From positions 1-49,327 of the forward strand of contig CANQSF010000018.1 in the NCBI GenBank assembly GCA_947626345.1: DNA of 49,327 nt, written 5' to 3'. This stretch comes from an uncultured Oscillospiraceae bacterium. GTDB taxonomy: Bacteria; Bacillota; Clostridia; Oscillospirales; Oscillospiraceae. Positions 8,883 through 16,382 of the stretch are shown piece after piece (within the stretch, counting starts at the first letter, position 1; every line of letters starts with the position of its first letter). The notes below the pieces were generated by a model. The model saw nothing but the letters and a program-made list of their open reading frames with translations, was not told the DNA's origin and ran no database searches. The translations under genes and the position numbers were made by a program.

Positions 8883-8898
8883 TTCTATCGGAATAGAA
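8883..8898. promoter_or_regulatory. BlaI-type operator dyad 1
   Basis: A perfect inverted repeat TTCTA-N6-TAGAA, 20 bp upstream of the blaI ATG and downstream of the -10 box. The same dyad with the same spacing recurs 26 bp away. Confidence 0.7.
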
Positions 8899-8907
8899 CC
8901 TATTTGC

Positions 8908-8936
8908 ATTCTACTCTGTTAGAAAAGCTTTGTCAA
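8908..8936 (-). promoter_or_regulatory. sigma-A promoter of the blaI operon
   Basis: On the minus strand TTGACA (8931-8936) and TAGAAT (8908-8913) are separated by 17 bp, a near-consensus promoter overlapped by operator dyad 2. Confidence 0.85.
8909..8924. promoter_or_regulatory. BlaI-type operator dyad 2
   Basis: A second perfect TTCTA-N6-TAGAA inverted repeat. It covers most of the -10 box and part of the promoter spacer, so a bound dimer would exclude RNA polymerase. Confidence 0.72.
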
Positions 8937-9035
8937 GGGGAAAATGTCTGGTCAGATCCGGGCATACCTGCAAGCGGCGACCAGAGGCCGTCGCTTTTCA
9001 GATCCGGGGGAAAGGCCGGTCAGCCGCACCGTGGT

Positions 9036-9392
9036 TCAGGCTGCCGACGTGCCGATCAGGTGCGCTGTCAGGATGGCGAGAAATTGGGAAGCGGTCGGCC
9101 GGCGCGGAAGGGACCGGCGGGCCAGCTTCTCCAGCAGCGGCCGATTGCCCTTCCAGGCAATGGCCGCTGCGGTGCGGATGTTCCGTTCCACACAACTCCA
9201 GTTCGTATCATACTGTCTGGCTACATCGGGATAGAGCCATTTTGTCACCACCAACAGCCGTTCCGGCTGCTGTACGGCCAGCGTTACCGCGTAGGAGGTA
9301 TGAAAAAAACCGGCATAATTGGCCGTGACTCCGAGGCGGTACAAGATATCATAGATCTCGTTAATATCTCCGGTCCACATCGGAAACAGCAC
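9036..9392 (-). CDS. stand-alone Spo0A C-terminal (DNA-binding) domain-like protein
   Basis: A 118-residue protein aligning over nearly its whole length with the effector domain of Spo0A: the order LGVTANYAGFFHTSYAV, then LLVVTKWLYPDVARQY, then SCVERNIRTAAAIAW and RPTASQFLAILTAHL matches the Spo0A series GYQYLREAI / KVLYPDIAKKY / VERAIRHAIEVAW / PTNSEFIA. No receiver domain is present, so it cannot be phosphorylated as Spo0A is. The start is GTG 9392 or ATG 9380; it follows the XRE gene stop by 1 bp, so the two are one operon. It may compete for or modify Spo0A-box regulation; this is inference. Confidence 0.72.
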   Translation of the reverse strand: MLFPMWTGDINEIYDILYRLGVTANYAGFFHTSYAVTLAVQQPERLLVVTKWLYPDVARQYDTNWSCVERNIRTAAAIAWKGNRPLLEKLARRSLPRRPTASQFLAILTAHLIGTSAA

Positions 9393-9393
9393 C

Positions 9394-9738
9394 CTAGTCG
9401 TTGTTGGCTTCTATCAGATCAAGGATCGCGTCTATATAAGCATGGAGCTTTTTCTGCTGCTGCGGCGGCAGCTTGGCAAACCAGGAAGCACCGCTGAGAA
9501 GCCACTGGGTGCAGCCGATCGTCTCATCCAGATCGGCGCCGAAGACCAGCTGATCCCGCGTGACGCCCAGGGCGTCCGCCAAATGGATCAATGTATCCAG
9601 CGTGGTGTTGCCGTCGAGCATGACGGACTGCAGGGTAGATTTTGGCACGCCCAGCAGTCTGGGAAACTCCGTGAGAGACCGGTTCTGTGCCCGTTGGAAT
9701 GCCTTGAGGTTATTGGAAAGATTATTACTCCTCTCCAC
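9394..9738 (-). CDS. XRE-type helix-turn-helix regulator
   Basis: A 114-residue protein. Residues 10-65 form a Cro/C1-type HTH (NLKAFQRAQNRSLTEFPRLL, GVPKSTLQSVM, TLDTLIHLADALGVTRDQL). The C-terminal 45 residues (SGASWFAKLPPQQQKKLHAYIDAILDLIE) are probably a helical dimerisation region. The start is GTG 9738 with AAGGAGGGGG about 7 nt upstream. It is translationally coupled to the Spo0A-C-like gene. Confidence 0.75.
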   Translation of the reverse strand: MERSNNLSNNLKAFQRAQNRSLTEFPRLLGVPKSTLQSVMLDGNTTLDTLIHLADALGVTRDQLVFGADLDETIGCTQWLLSGASWFAKLPPQQQKKLHAYIDAILDLIEANND

Positions 9739-9830
9739 AGGATCCCCCTCCTTTCCCCATAAGAATAAGGGAAAAACAGGAACTGCGGCGGCCCAGATTT
9801 CAGCGCAGATAACCAGTTTTTCGGCGGAAC

Positions 9831-9865
9831 AAAAAACCGGCGCCGCCCCTCTGGGGCAGCGCCGG
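9831..9865 (-). terminator. Rho-independent terminator after the E2-like gene
   Basis: A GC-rich hairpin (CCGGCGC.GCCCC / GGGGC.GCGCCGG, 9837-9865) is followed on the minus strand by TTTTTT (9831-9836), 15 bp after the stop of the E2-like gene. Confidence 0.8.
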
Positions 9866-9879
9866 CAGCGGCCGGACGG

Positions 9880-10731
9880 TCAATATATGGGATGGGATGT
9901 GTCGGCGGGCTTCTCCAGCTCCTCCGGGTGGGCGAGCAGATCCTTCATCCTGGCGAAGGCCAGGCCGAAATAGTGGCCGGAGGCGATGCGCTCGTCCATG
10001 ACCACGCCCATGGGGATGCAGCGGATCACCTCCACGGCGCCGCCCTTGCCCCGGCGCACCACGTCCCGCATGTTGCCCATGGCGATGGACACCGAGGTGG
10101 TGCCGAAGTCGTAGACATGGTGATAGACGTGGTTGGTGCGGATGCTGGCCAGGTTGGTGAACAGCGCGCTGGCGTGGAAGGGGCTCACATCCAGCAGCGC
10201 CTGGGGGAGCAGGCCGTGCCTGTCGCCGAAGCGGAGGACCCAGCCGATGAAGTTGAGCAGCCAGCTCATCTTCAGGATGATGCCCATGGCCTTGTCTATG
10301 CCGGTCTCGTTCACATCCGCGCCGGCGGCGTTCAGCTCCACATAGTCGTCCAGCTTCTTCTGGATGTCGAAGACCGTGTCCGATGGGGACAGGTCCAGCT
10401 TCGACATGGTGTCGTCGTTGGCGCTGCCGCCAGCCCGGAGCACCACCAGAGACACCTTCAGGTCCTTGTGCTCATAGATGCGCTTGTTGACCACGAACCG
10501 GTTCAGGCAGGGATACTCCCCCGCCAGATGGGCATAGGCCGTCAGCACCAGGGCCATGTGGCTGATGTGATGGCCCTCCTTGCGCTTGGCGTTCATATAC
10601 TGCCGCAGGGGCTCCACCGGGATGTCCACCGTGACCATGTTCATGGCGTCGTGCCGCTCGGTCATGAATTGGGGGATGAGGTAATAGATCGGCACTTGAT
10701 CCTTTACGCGGATGCCGTCAGGTCTTCCCAT
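9880..10731 (-). CDS. 2-oxoacid dehydrogenase E2 / CAT-fold acyltransferase-like protein with altered active site
   Basis: A 283-residue protein matching the catalytic domain of dihydrolipoamide acyltransferases and chloramphenicol acetyltransferase: VKDQVPIYYLIPQFM, then the NMVTVDIPVEPLRQYMN strand/helix, the NRFVVNKRIYEH segment, and a terminal motif. The usual C-terminal HxxxDG (as in DHRVIDG) reads DERIASG here, so both the catalytic His and the Asp are replaced. No lipoyl or E1-binding domain is present, and no E1 or E3 gene is near. It is either inactive or uses another chemistry. ATG 10731 is chosen because GGAG lies 10 nt upstream; an ATG 9 bp earlier abuts the RBS. Confidence 0.65.
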   Translation of the reverse strand: MGRPDGIRVKDQVPIYYLIPQFMTERHDAMNMVTVDIPVEPLRQYMNAKRKEGHHISHMALVLTAYAHLAGEYPCLNRFVVNKRIYEHKDLKVSLVVLRAGGSANDDTMSKLDLSPSDTVFDIQKKLDDYVELNAAGADVNETGIDKAMGIILKMSWLLNFIGWVLRFGDRHGLLPQALLDVSPFHASALFTNLASIRTNHVYHHVYDFGTTSVSIAMGNMRDVVRRGKGGAVEVIRCIPMGVVMDERIASGHYFGLAFARMKDLLAHPEELEKPADTSHPIY

Positions 10732-10779
10732 CGTTTTCATGCTCCTTCCGTTCCGGGCGGCTGCCCGGATCATGAATGG

Positions 10780-10791
10780 TTAAATATTTAA
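10780..10791. promoter_or_regulatory. AT-rich palindrome in leader of the E2-like gene
   Basis: TTAAATATTTAA is a perfect 12-bp palindrome just downstream of the promoter -10 box, in an otherwise GC-rich region. It could be an operator; no cognate regulator is apparent. Confidence 0.35.
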
Positions 10792-10795
10792 ATAC

Positions 10796-10824
10796 ATTTA
10801 AGCACATTTTCCCCTCGATTGCAA
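10796..10824 (-). promoter_or_regulatory. promoter of the E2-like gene
   Basis: On the minus strand TTGCAA (10819-10824) and TTAAAT (10796-10801) are 17 bp apart. Confidence 0.55.
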
Positions 10825-10866
10825 TCCTTTTCTCCCGCGCCGCCGCAGGTCAGGGAGAAGAAAGAT

Positions 10867-11646
10867 TCACAGCGCCACGCCGGCGGCCGTCAGCAGCCAG
10901 CAGATCAGTATGGGCAGGAACAGCGCCGGCAGATAGTCCGCGGTCTTTATCTTCTTTATGCCCAGCAGGTTCATGGCGATGGCCAGCAGGATCAGCGAGC
11001 CGGTGCAGTTCATCGCCGGCATGGCCCCCACCCGCTCCAAGAAGGGCTGGATGGAGGCCGCCAGGGCCACCAGCGCCCCCTGGAACGCCAGCACGAAGGC
11101 CGCCGACGCCAGCACCGACGCGCCGTAGGTGACGGTGAGGCAGGTGGCGGAGACGAAGTCCAGCATGGATTTGATGAGCAGGGTGGTGTGGCACTCCAGG
11201 GCCAGACGCCCCGCCGGGTTGGCCGCGCTCTCAAAGGAGCCCAGCACCGTCATGGACCCGATGCAGAACAGCAGGCACGCCGTGACGAAGCCCTCCGCCG
11301 GGGCGGCCTTTCCCTCCGCGCCGCCGCCCAGGCGCGCCAGCACCGCGTCCCCCAGCCGGTTCAGCCGGTCGTCCAGCCGCAGGGCCCAGCCGATGAGGAG
11401 CCCGCCCGCCATAGAGGCCACGCAGACCAGGGCCTCCGCCCCGCTCTGCACGCCCACGACGCCGCCGGCGGCGGCGAACACCGTGCACAGGCCCAGACAG
11501 ACCATCATGGTCCCCGGCAGCTCCTCCCGGGGCGCGGTCCCCCGCCGCGGCTTTTCCCGGCCGCTGCGCCGCCGCAGCAGCAGTCCCAGACCGCCGCCGG
11601 CCAGCACCGTCAGCACATTGCATATCACGCCGAAATATTTCCACAC
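10867..11646 (-). CDS. DUF554 family membrane protein (copy 1)
   Basis: A 259-residue polytopic membrane protein of the DUF554 (YdfK-like) family, function unknown. Family features seen are the N-terminal NVLTVLAGGGLGLLLRR, a LGLCTVFAAAGGVVG segment, the GFVTACLLFCIGSMTVLGSFES region and the C-terminal NLLGIKKIKTADYLPALFLPI. The start is GTG 11646. A promoter (TTGCAA-16-TATACT) lies at 11695-11722. A paralogue is found at 38532-39251; the two share the same segment order but differ clearly in sequence. Confidence 0.8.
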   Translation of the reverse strand: MWKYFGVICNVLTVLAGGGLGLLLRRRSGREKPRRGTAPREELPGTMMVCLGLCTVFAAAGGVVGVQSGAEALVCVASMAGGLLIGWALRLDDRLNRLGDAVLARLGGGAEGKAAPAEGFVTACLLFCIGSMTVLGSFESAANPAGRLALECHTTLLIKSMLDFVSATCLTVTYGASVLASAAFVLAFQGALVALAASIQPFLERVGAMPAMNCTGSLILLAIAMNLLGIKKIKTADYLPALFLPILICWLLTAAGVAL

Positions 11647-11694
11647 GACCGGAAGCCCCCGTACTATGTATATAGGATCGGATCCAACCAGGGC

Positions 11695-11722
11695 AGTATA
11701 TCACAGTTTTTCCCATTTGCAA
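11695..11722 (-). promoter_or_regulatory. promoter of DUF554 copy 1
   Basis: Minus strand: TTGCAA (11717-11722), 16 bp, TATACT (11695-11700). It lies back to back with the macro-gene promoter. Confidence 0.65.
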
Positions 11723-11731
11723 AGCATATCC

Positions 11732-11760
11732 TTGCGGACGGCGGACAAATGGCATATAAT
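11732..11760 (+). promoter_or_regulatory. promoter of the macro-domain gene
   Basis: TTGCGG (11732-11737), 17 bp, TATAAT (11755-11760), then AAAGGAGG and ATG 11788. Confidence 0.7.
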
Positions 11761-11787
11761 GGTGCCCAAGGGAAAGGAGGCGCGCCC

Positions 11788-12876
11788 ATGCCGCTGCAGA
11801 TCATACGGGACGATATCACGAAGGTGCGCTGCGACGCCATCGTGAACGCCGCCAAGAACTCCCTGCTGGGGGGCGGCGGCGTAGACGGGGCCATCCACAA
11901 GGCCGCCGGGCCGGGGCTGCTGGAGGAGTGCCGGGGCCTGGGCGGCTGCGAGACCGGCCAGGCCAAGATCACCGGCGGGTACGCCCTGCCCTGCAAATAT
12001 GTGATCCACACCGTGGGCCCCATCTGGCAGGGCGGCGGCCGTGGGGAGCGGGCGCTTTTGGAGAGCTGTTACCGCTCGTCTCTGGCCCTGGCCAGGGACT
12101 ACGGCTGCCACACCGTGGCTTTCCCGCTGATCTCGGCGGGGGTGTTCGGCTACCCCAAGGACCAGGCCCTGCGGGTGGCGGTGGACGCGGTGAGCGCCTT
12201 CCTCATGGAGAACGACGATATGGACGTGTATCTGGTGGTGTTCAGCCAGACGCCCTATCTTCTGAGCCAAAAGCTCTTCTCCGACGTGCGCTCCTTCATC
12301 GACGACCACTATGTGGACACCCACTATGACTCCTGCGCCGAGCGGGCCCGGCGGATGCAGCTGATCCGCCGGGATATCGAGCCCCACGACGTCGGCGCCG
12401 CGCCGGCCCAGGCGGCGCCTCCCGCCCCGGCGGCCGGGAAAAAGGGGCCCTCCCTCCCCCACAAAGCGGCGTCCGCCCCCATGCCGATGGGGCATATCGG
12501 GGCCTATCCCACCCTGGAGCGGCGGCTGGCCCAGATGGACGAGAGCTTTTCCCAGATGCTGCTGCGGAAGATCGACGAGCGGGGCATGACCGACGCGGCC
12601 TGCTACAAAAAGGCCAACATCGACCGCAAGCTGTTCTCCAAGATCCGCTCCGACGCGTACTATAAGCCCAGCAAGCAGACCGCCATCGCCTTTGCCATCG
12701 CCCTGGAGCTGGACCTGGACGAGACCCGGGAGCTGCTCATGAAGGCGGGCTACGCCCTGTCCCCCGCCAGCAAGTCGGACGTGATCGTGGAGTACTTCAT
12801 CCGCCGGGGCAATTACAACATCTTCGAGATCAACGAGGCCCTGTTCGTGTTCGATCAGAGCCTGCTGGGCGCTTAA
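11788..12876 (+). CDS. macro-domain protein with C-terminal helical (HTH-like) domain
   Basis: A 362-residue two-domain protein. Residues 1-175 are a macro (Appr-1''-p) domain: DAIVNAAKNSLLGGGGVDGAIH at 16-37 is the ADP-ribose-binding region and FPLISAGVFGYP the second phosphate loop; macro domains bind or hydrolyse ADP-ribose adducts. A Pro/Ala-rich linker (about 200-225) leads to a C-terminal helical domain of about 130 residues (LLRKIDERGMTDAACYKKAN ... ALELDLDETRELLMKAGYAL) that resembles an XRE-like HTH. ATG 11788 follows AAAGGAGG; longer upstream frame is spurious. Fusion to a DNA-binding-like module suggests regulation by NAD/ADP-ribose chemistry; substrate unknown. Confidence 0.82.
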   Translation: MPLQIIRDDITKVRCDAIVNAAKNSLLGGGGVDGAIHKAAGPGLLEECRGLGGCETGQAKITGGYALPCKYVIHTVGPIWQGGGRGERALLESCYRSSLALARDYGCHTVAFPLISAGVFGYPKDQALRVAVDAVSAFLMENDDMDVYLVVFSQTPYLLSQKLFSDVRSFIDDHYVDTHYDSCAERARRMQLIRRDIEPHDVGAAPAQAAPPAPAAGKKGPSLPHKAASAPMPMGHIGAYPTLERRLAQMDESFSQMLLRKIDERGMTDAACYKKANIDRKLFSKIRSDAYYKPSKQTAIAFAIALELDLDETRELLMKAGYALSPASKSDVIVEYFIRRGNYNIFEINEALFVFDQSLLGA

Positions 12877-12977
12877 GCGACTGCCGCAACGGCGATTTGT
12901 CGCTTTCCAGGCGACCACATCTTGCCAAAAACCTCCTATACTGTGACCATCAAAACACAGTACGGGAGGTTTTCATC

Positions 12978-13625
12978 ATGACAGGCAACAACATCACGGA
13001 ATTGGTATTCATCCTGGACGCCAGCGGCTCCATGGCGGGGCTGGAGGCGGACACCATCGGCGGGTTCAACGCGCTGATCGAAAAGCAGCGCCTGGAGCCG
13101 GGACAGGCATACGTCACCACGGTGCTGTTCTCCAACAGCGCCCGCACCCTCCACGACCGGGTGAAGCTGCAGGACGTGCAGCCCCTCACCGGCGGGGATT
13201 ACACTGTGGGCGGCTGCACCGCCCTCATGGACGCCATCGGCGGGGCCATCGACCACATCAAAAACATCCACAAGTACGCCCGGCCCGAGGACGTGCCCGA
13301 GCACACGGTGTTCGTCATCACCACCGACGGCATGGAGAACGCCAGCCATGTCTATTCCAGCGACCGGGTCAAGGCCATGATCGCCCATGAGAAGGAGAAG
13401 TACGGCTGGGAGTTTTTGTTCCTGGCGGCCAACATCGACGCGGTGAGCACCGCCGCCTCCTTCGGCATCGGCGCGGACCGGGCGGTGGACTACCGGGCGG
13501 ACAGCCAGGGCACCCGGGTGCTGTACGACACGGTGGGCCAGGCGGTGAGCGCCGTGCGCTCCAACGCCCCGCTGGCGGGGAATTGGGCCAACGCCATCCG
13601 CAAGGACAACCGGCGGCAGAAGTGA
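12978..13625 (+). CDS. von Willebrand factor type A domain protein
   Basis: A 215-residue single vWA domain. The MIDAS metal site is intact: DASGS at 14-18, a Thr in GGCTALMDA and Asp in TTDGME. No signal peptide or membrane segment is present, so it is cytosolic. ATG 12978 follows GGGAGG. It lies 101 bp after the macro-domain gene on the same strand; a hairpin (AAGCGAC/GTCGCTT) and a TATACT at 12937-12942 between them suggest separate transcription. Partners are unknown; cytosolic vWA proteins often act with AAA ATPases or stress proteins, none of which is here. Confidence 0.8.
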   Translation: MTGNNITELVFILDASGSMAGLEADTIGGFNALIEKQRLEPGQAYVTTVLFSNSARTLHDRVKLQDVQPLTGGDYTVGGCTALMDAIGGAIDHIKNIHKYARPEDVPEHTVFVITTDGMENASHVYSSDRVKAMIAHEKEKYGWEFLFLAANIDAVSTAASFGIGADRAVDYRADSQGTRVLYDTVGQAVSAVRSNAPLAGNWANAIRKDNRRQK

Positions 13626-13640
13626 TACCAGCATGAAAAG

Positions 13641-13676
13641 GCCCGGACCGACAGGTCCGGGCTTTTTCGTTTTTTA
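13641..13676. terminator. bidirectional terminator
   Basis: GCCCGGACC (13641-13649), a GACA loop and GGTCCGGGC are followed by TTTTTCGTTTTTT on the plus strand; the minus side reads CTTTTC. It serves the convergent vWA and DUF975 genes. Confidence 0.88.
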
Positions 13677-14309
13677 CTCCACAGGAGCGCCGTTGAGCTG
13701 CTCCAGGGTGACGGCCCCGGTCCGCAGGGCCTCCTCCCGCACTTCCAGATAGTATCCGGCGTAGGCGGTGTTCACGTAGGGCTCCAGCCAGAAGACGCCC
13801 AGCAGGCCGGCGGTGAACAGGTTCAGGATCGACCAGCCCAGGAAGCTGAGCTGGAACACGAACAGCTCCCACTTGTGCCCGGCCATGATCCGCTTGGACA
13901 GCTTCAGCGCGTCCTTGGCCCGCACGTTGGGGCAGTCTCCCAGGATATACATGGTCATGGCGTAGGAGTAGCCCTTGATGACGCCGGGGATGAGGAACAG
14001 CAGGCTCCACAGAAACTCGAACAGGTACATCCACAAAAACCCGCCCACTTTTCTGCCGAAGCTGGTGAAGCCTGCGGAGAAAGGCGTCCCCACATCCACC
14101 TCGCTGCCCCGGCCCTGGAAGATCTGGGTGAAGAAGTAACAGGCGCCGGCCGAGATGGGGCCTGTGAGGATCAGCACGCCGATGCCCAGGGTGAAGGTGC
14201 CGCAGGCGGCCAGGAACACGCTCACCAGCAGCGTCGCGCCCACGCAGAACCAGTACCGCTCCGAAAACGAGGCCTTGGCGAGCTGCTTGATCTCTGCTCT
14301 TGATTTCAT
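13674..14309 (-). CDS. DUF975 family membrane protein
   Basis: A 211-residue protein of the DUF975 family, common in Firmicutes and of unknown function. The N-terminal MKSRAEIKQLAKASFSERYW segment precedes a first helix; then come GPISAGACYFF, the LWSLLFLIPGVIKGYSYAMTMYI helix pair and the hallmark amphipathic ALKLSKRIMAGHKWELFVFQLSF, with a last helix and LEPYVNTAYAGYY. ATG 14309 has AAAGGAGG upstream. Its own promoter lies at 14351-14378. Confidence 0.85.
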   Translation of the reverse strand: MKSRAEIKQLAKASFSERYWFCVGATLLVSVFLAACGTFTLGIGVLILTGPISAGACYFFTQIFQGRGSEVDVGTPFSAGFTSFGRKVGGFLWMYLFEFLWSLLFLIPGVIKGYSYAMTMYILGDCPNVRAKDALKLSKRIMAGHKWELFVFQLSFLGWSILNLFTAGLLGVFWLEPYVNTAYAGYYLEVREEALRTGAVTLEQLNGAPVE

Positions 14310-14350
14310 TTTTCGTCCTCCTTTTTGGGCAGATCACTGCCACACAACGT

Positions 14351-14378
14351 ATTATAATGCCCGGGAGAACGGTTGTAA
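14351..14378 (-). promoter_or_regulatory. promoter of the DUF975 gene
   Basis: Minus strand: TTACAA (14373-14378), 16 bp, TATAAT (14351-14356). Confidence 0.65.
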
Positions 14379-14462
14379 ATGGCCGTTTATGACGATTTTC
14401 CCGCGTTTTATGCCAAATATGCCCGTCTCCGCCCTACAGAGAGGGGGAACGGACGGTTCGTG

Positions 14463-14491
14463 TTGCAATTTCCCGGCGGGCGGTGTATAAT
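14463..14491 (+). promoter_or_regulatory. promoter of the HAD phosphatase gene
   Basis: TTGCAA (14463-14468), 17 bp, TATAAT (14486-14491). Between the two divergent promoters (14379-14462) I see nothing else. Confidence 0.7.
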
Positions 14492-14574
14492 GCTCCCGGA
14501 GCGAGACGGCGGGGAGCCCGGAGGGGTTTCCCGCTTTTCCTGAAATGATCCCGGCGGAAAGGACGGTCAGGCCG

Positions 14575-15222
14575 ATGGACAAAAAATACGCCATCTTCGA
14601 CATGGACGGGACCCTGGTGGACTCCATGGGATACTGGGACGAGCTGGCGGAGGAGTATCTGCACAGCCAGGGCGTGCTGTCGGTGCCCCCGGAGATCCTC
14701 CAGCAGACCGCCCCCCTGCCCATGGGCGAGACGCTGGCGCTGTTCATCCGCGTGTTCGGCCTGGACGACACCCCCGAGCGGGCGCGCCAGTCCCTGTGGG
14801 CCATCATGGAGGAGCACTACCGGCGGGACATCGGCCTCAAGCCCGGGGCGGAGGCCTATCTGCGGGAGCTGTCCCGGCGGGGGGTGGCCATGTGCGTGGT
14901 GTCCGCCACGCCGGAGCCGCTCATGGAGCTGTGCCTGACCCGGCTGGGGGTGCGGGGGTATTTTCAGTTCGTGCTCTCCTGCGAGAGCGTGGGAGCCGGC
15001 AAGGACCGGCCGGATATCTATCACGCCGCGGCGGAGCGCCTGGGCGCGGCCGCGCCGGCGGAGGCGGCGGTGTACGAGGACTCCAACGTGGCCGTCCGCA
15101 CGGCCAAGGCCGCGGGGTTCTGGACCGTGGGCGTGTTCGACGCCGGGGAGGCGGACCGCTGGGACGAGGTGCGCGCCCTGGCGGACGAGACGCTGCGGCG
15201 CTGGGACGGGACGGAGCCGTAA
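14575..15222 (+). CDS. HAD-superfamily phosphatase, beta-phosphoglucomutase-like
   Basis: A 215-residue HAD hydrolase, subfamily IA. Motif I is FDMDGTLVDS at 8-17 (nucleophile Asp9, acid/base Asp11), motif II the VVSATP Ser/Thr, motif III the Lys in GAGKDRPDIY, and motif IV VYEDSNVAV. An alpha-helical cap lies between motifs I and II, as in phosphoglycolate phosphatases and beta-PGM. The substrate cannot be fixed; the cap is typical of small sugar phosphates. ATG 14575 is preceded by GGAAAGGA. A hairpin terminator follows at 15267. Confidence 0.85.
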   Translation: MDKKYAIFDMDGTLVDSMGYWDELAEEYLHSQGVLSVPPEILQQTAPLPMGETLALFIRVFGLDDTPERARQSLWAIMEEHYRRDIGLKPGAEAYLRELSRRGVAMCVVSATPEPLMELCLTRLGVRGYFQFVLSCESVGAGKDRPDIYHAAAERLGAAAPAEAAVYEDSNVAVRTAKAAGFWTVGVFDAGEADRWDEVRALADETLRRWDGTEP

Positions 15223-15266
15223 CGGGCCCCCGCCTCCGGACCGGCCGGGGCACAGTGAGCGTATGT

Positions 15267-15301
15267 CCGGCGCGCTGCCAGGAGCAGAGCGCCGGTCTTT
15301 T
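15267..15301 (+). terminator. Rho-independent terminator
   Basis: CCGGCGC (15267-15273) pairs with GCGCCGG (15289-15295), followed by TCTTTT. It separates the HAD gene from the ABC operon. A possible operon promoter -10 (TACAAT, 15359-15364) follows, with only a weak -35. Confidence 0.6.
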
Positions 15302-15395
15302 CATGCAAATGGGGGAAAAATTTCATCATTCGGTCACAAAACCGCATGCCGTGTGGTGTACAATAGGGGGCGCTGAAGGGAAAGGAGGAGACCGT

Positions 15396-16382
15396 ATGAT
15401 AGAGGTGAGCCGCCTGACAAAGCGATATGGGACCCGCACCGCGGTGGAGGATCTGTCCTTTACCGTGGACAGCGGCCTCGTCTACGGTTTTCTGGGCCCC
15501 AACGGGGCGGGGAAGACCACGACCATGAACATCCTCACCGGCTGCCTGGCCGCCACGGAGGGCCGGGTGACGGTGGGGGGCTTCGACATATTCGACCAGC
15601 CCATCCAGGCCAAGCGGCTGGTGGGCTATCTGCCGGAGCAGCCGCCGCTGTACACGGGCATGACGGTGGAGGAATACCTCTCCTTCGTGGCCCGGGCCAA
15701 GGGCGTGCCCTTCCGGGAGCTGGACGGCCAGCTGTCCCAGGCGGAGGCGGTCACCGGCGTGACGGATGTGGCAAAGCGGCTGATCCGCAATCTGTCCAAG
15801 GGCTACCGCCAGCGGGTGGGCATCGCCCAGGCCCTGCTGGGCAAGCCCCAGGTCATCATCCTGGACGAGCCCACGGTGGGGCTGGACCCGCTGCAGATCG
15901 TAGAGATCCGCCAGCTGATCCGCTCCCTGGGCCGGGAGAGGACGGTGATCCTGTCCAGCCATATCCTCAGCGAGGTGCAGGCGGTGTGCGACCGGGTGCT
16001 GATGATCCACCGGGGCCGCCTGGTGGCCCAGGGCACGCCGGGCGAGCTGGAGCACCGGTTCGCCGGGAAGGTGACCTATCATCTGACGGTGAAGGCCGCC
16101 CCCGGGGAGGTCCATCAGGCCCTGGAGCCGGTGGAGGGCGTGCTGGCGGTGACCACGGCGCCGGGCGCCGACGGCCGGCTGGAGGTGACGGCGGAGGCAT
16201 CGGACGCCGGTCCGGCCATGGATGAGCGGCTCAGCTTCGCCCTGAGCGATATGCGCATCCCCGTGCTGCGCCTGGAGCGGGAGCAGGCCAGTCTGGAGGA
16301 CGTGTTCCTGGCCCTGACGAAGGAGCAGCCGGAGCTGGCGGCGGGCCCGTCCCGGAAAACAGGGAGAGGAGGACGGCCATGA
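15396..16382 (+). CDS. ABC transporter ATP-binding protein (GldA-like)
   Basis: A 328-residue ABC ATPase. Walker A is GPNGAGKTT at about 35-43, the signature LSKGYRQRVGIAQAL at about 134-148, Walker B VIILDEPTVGLDP, and the H-loop LSSHILSEV. The C-terminal 90 residues are the extra domain seen in GldA/NatA-like ATPases. ATG 15396 has AAAGGAGG. It overlaps the permease start (ATGA), and the following genes encode a permease, a GldG-like and a DUF4340 protein, the gliding-type ABC exporter set that non-gliding Firmicutes also carry. Substrate unknown. Confidence 0.9.
   Translation: MIEVSRLTKRYGTRTAVEDLSFTVDSGLVYGFLGPNGAGKTTTMNILTGCLAATEGRVTVGGFDIFDQPIQAKRLVGYLPEQPPLYTGMTVEEYLSFVARAKGVPFRELDGQLSQAEAVTGVTDVAKRLIRNLSKGYRQRVGIAQALLGKPQVIILDEPTVGLDPLQIVEIRQLIRSLGRERTVILSSHILSEVQAVCDRVLMIHRGRLVAQGTPGELEHRFAGKVTYHLTVKAAPGEVHQALEPVEGVLAVTTAPGADGRLEVTAEASDAGPAMDERLSFALSDMRIPVLRLEREQASLEDVFLALTKEQPELAAGPSRKTGRGGRP

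Noticed and set aside
10819..11787. Upstream extension of the macro-domain gene
   Set aside because: The extension is antisense to DUF554 copy 1, and a good promoter and RBS lie directly before ATG 11788.
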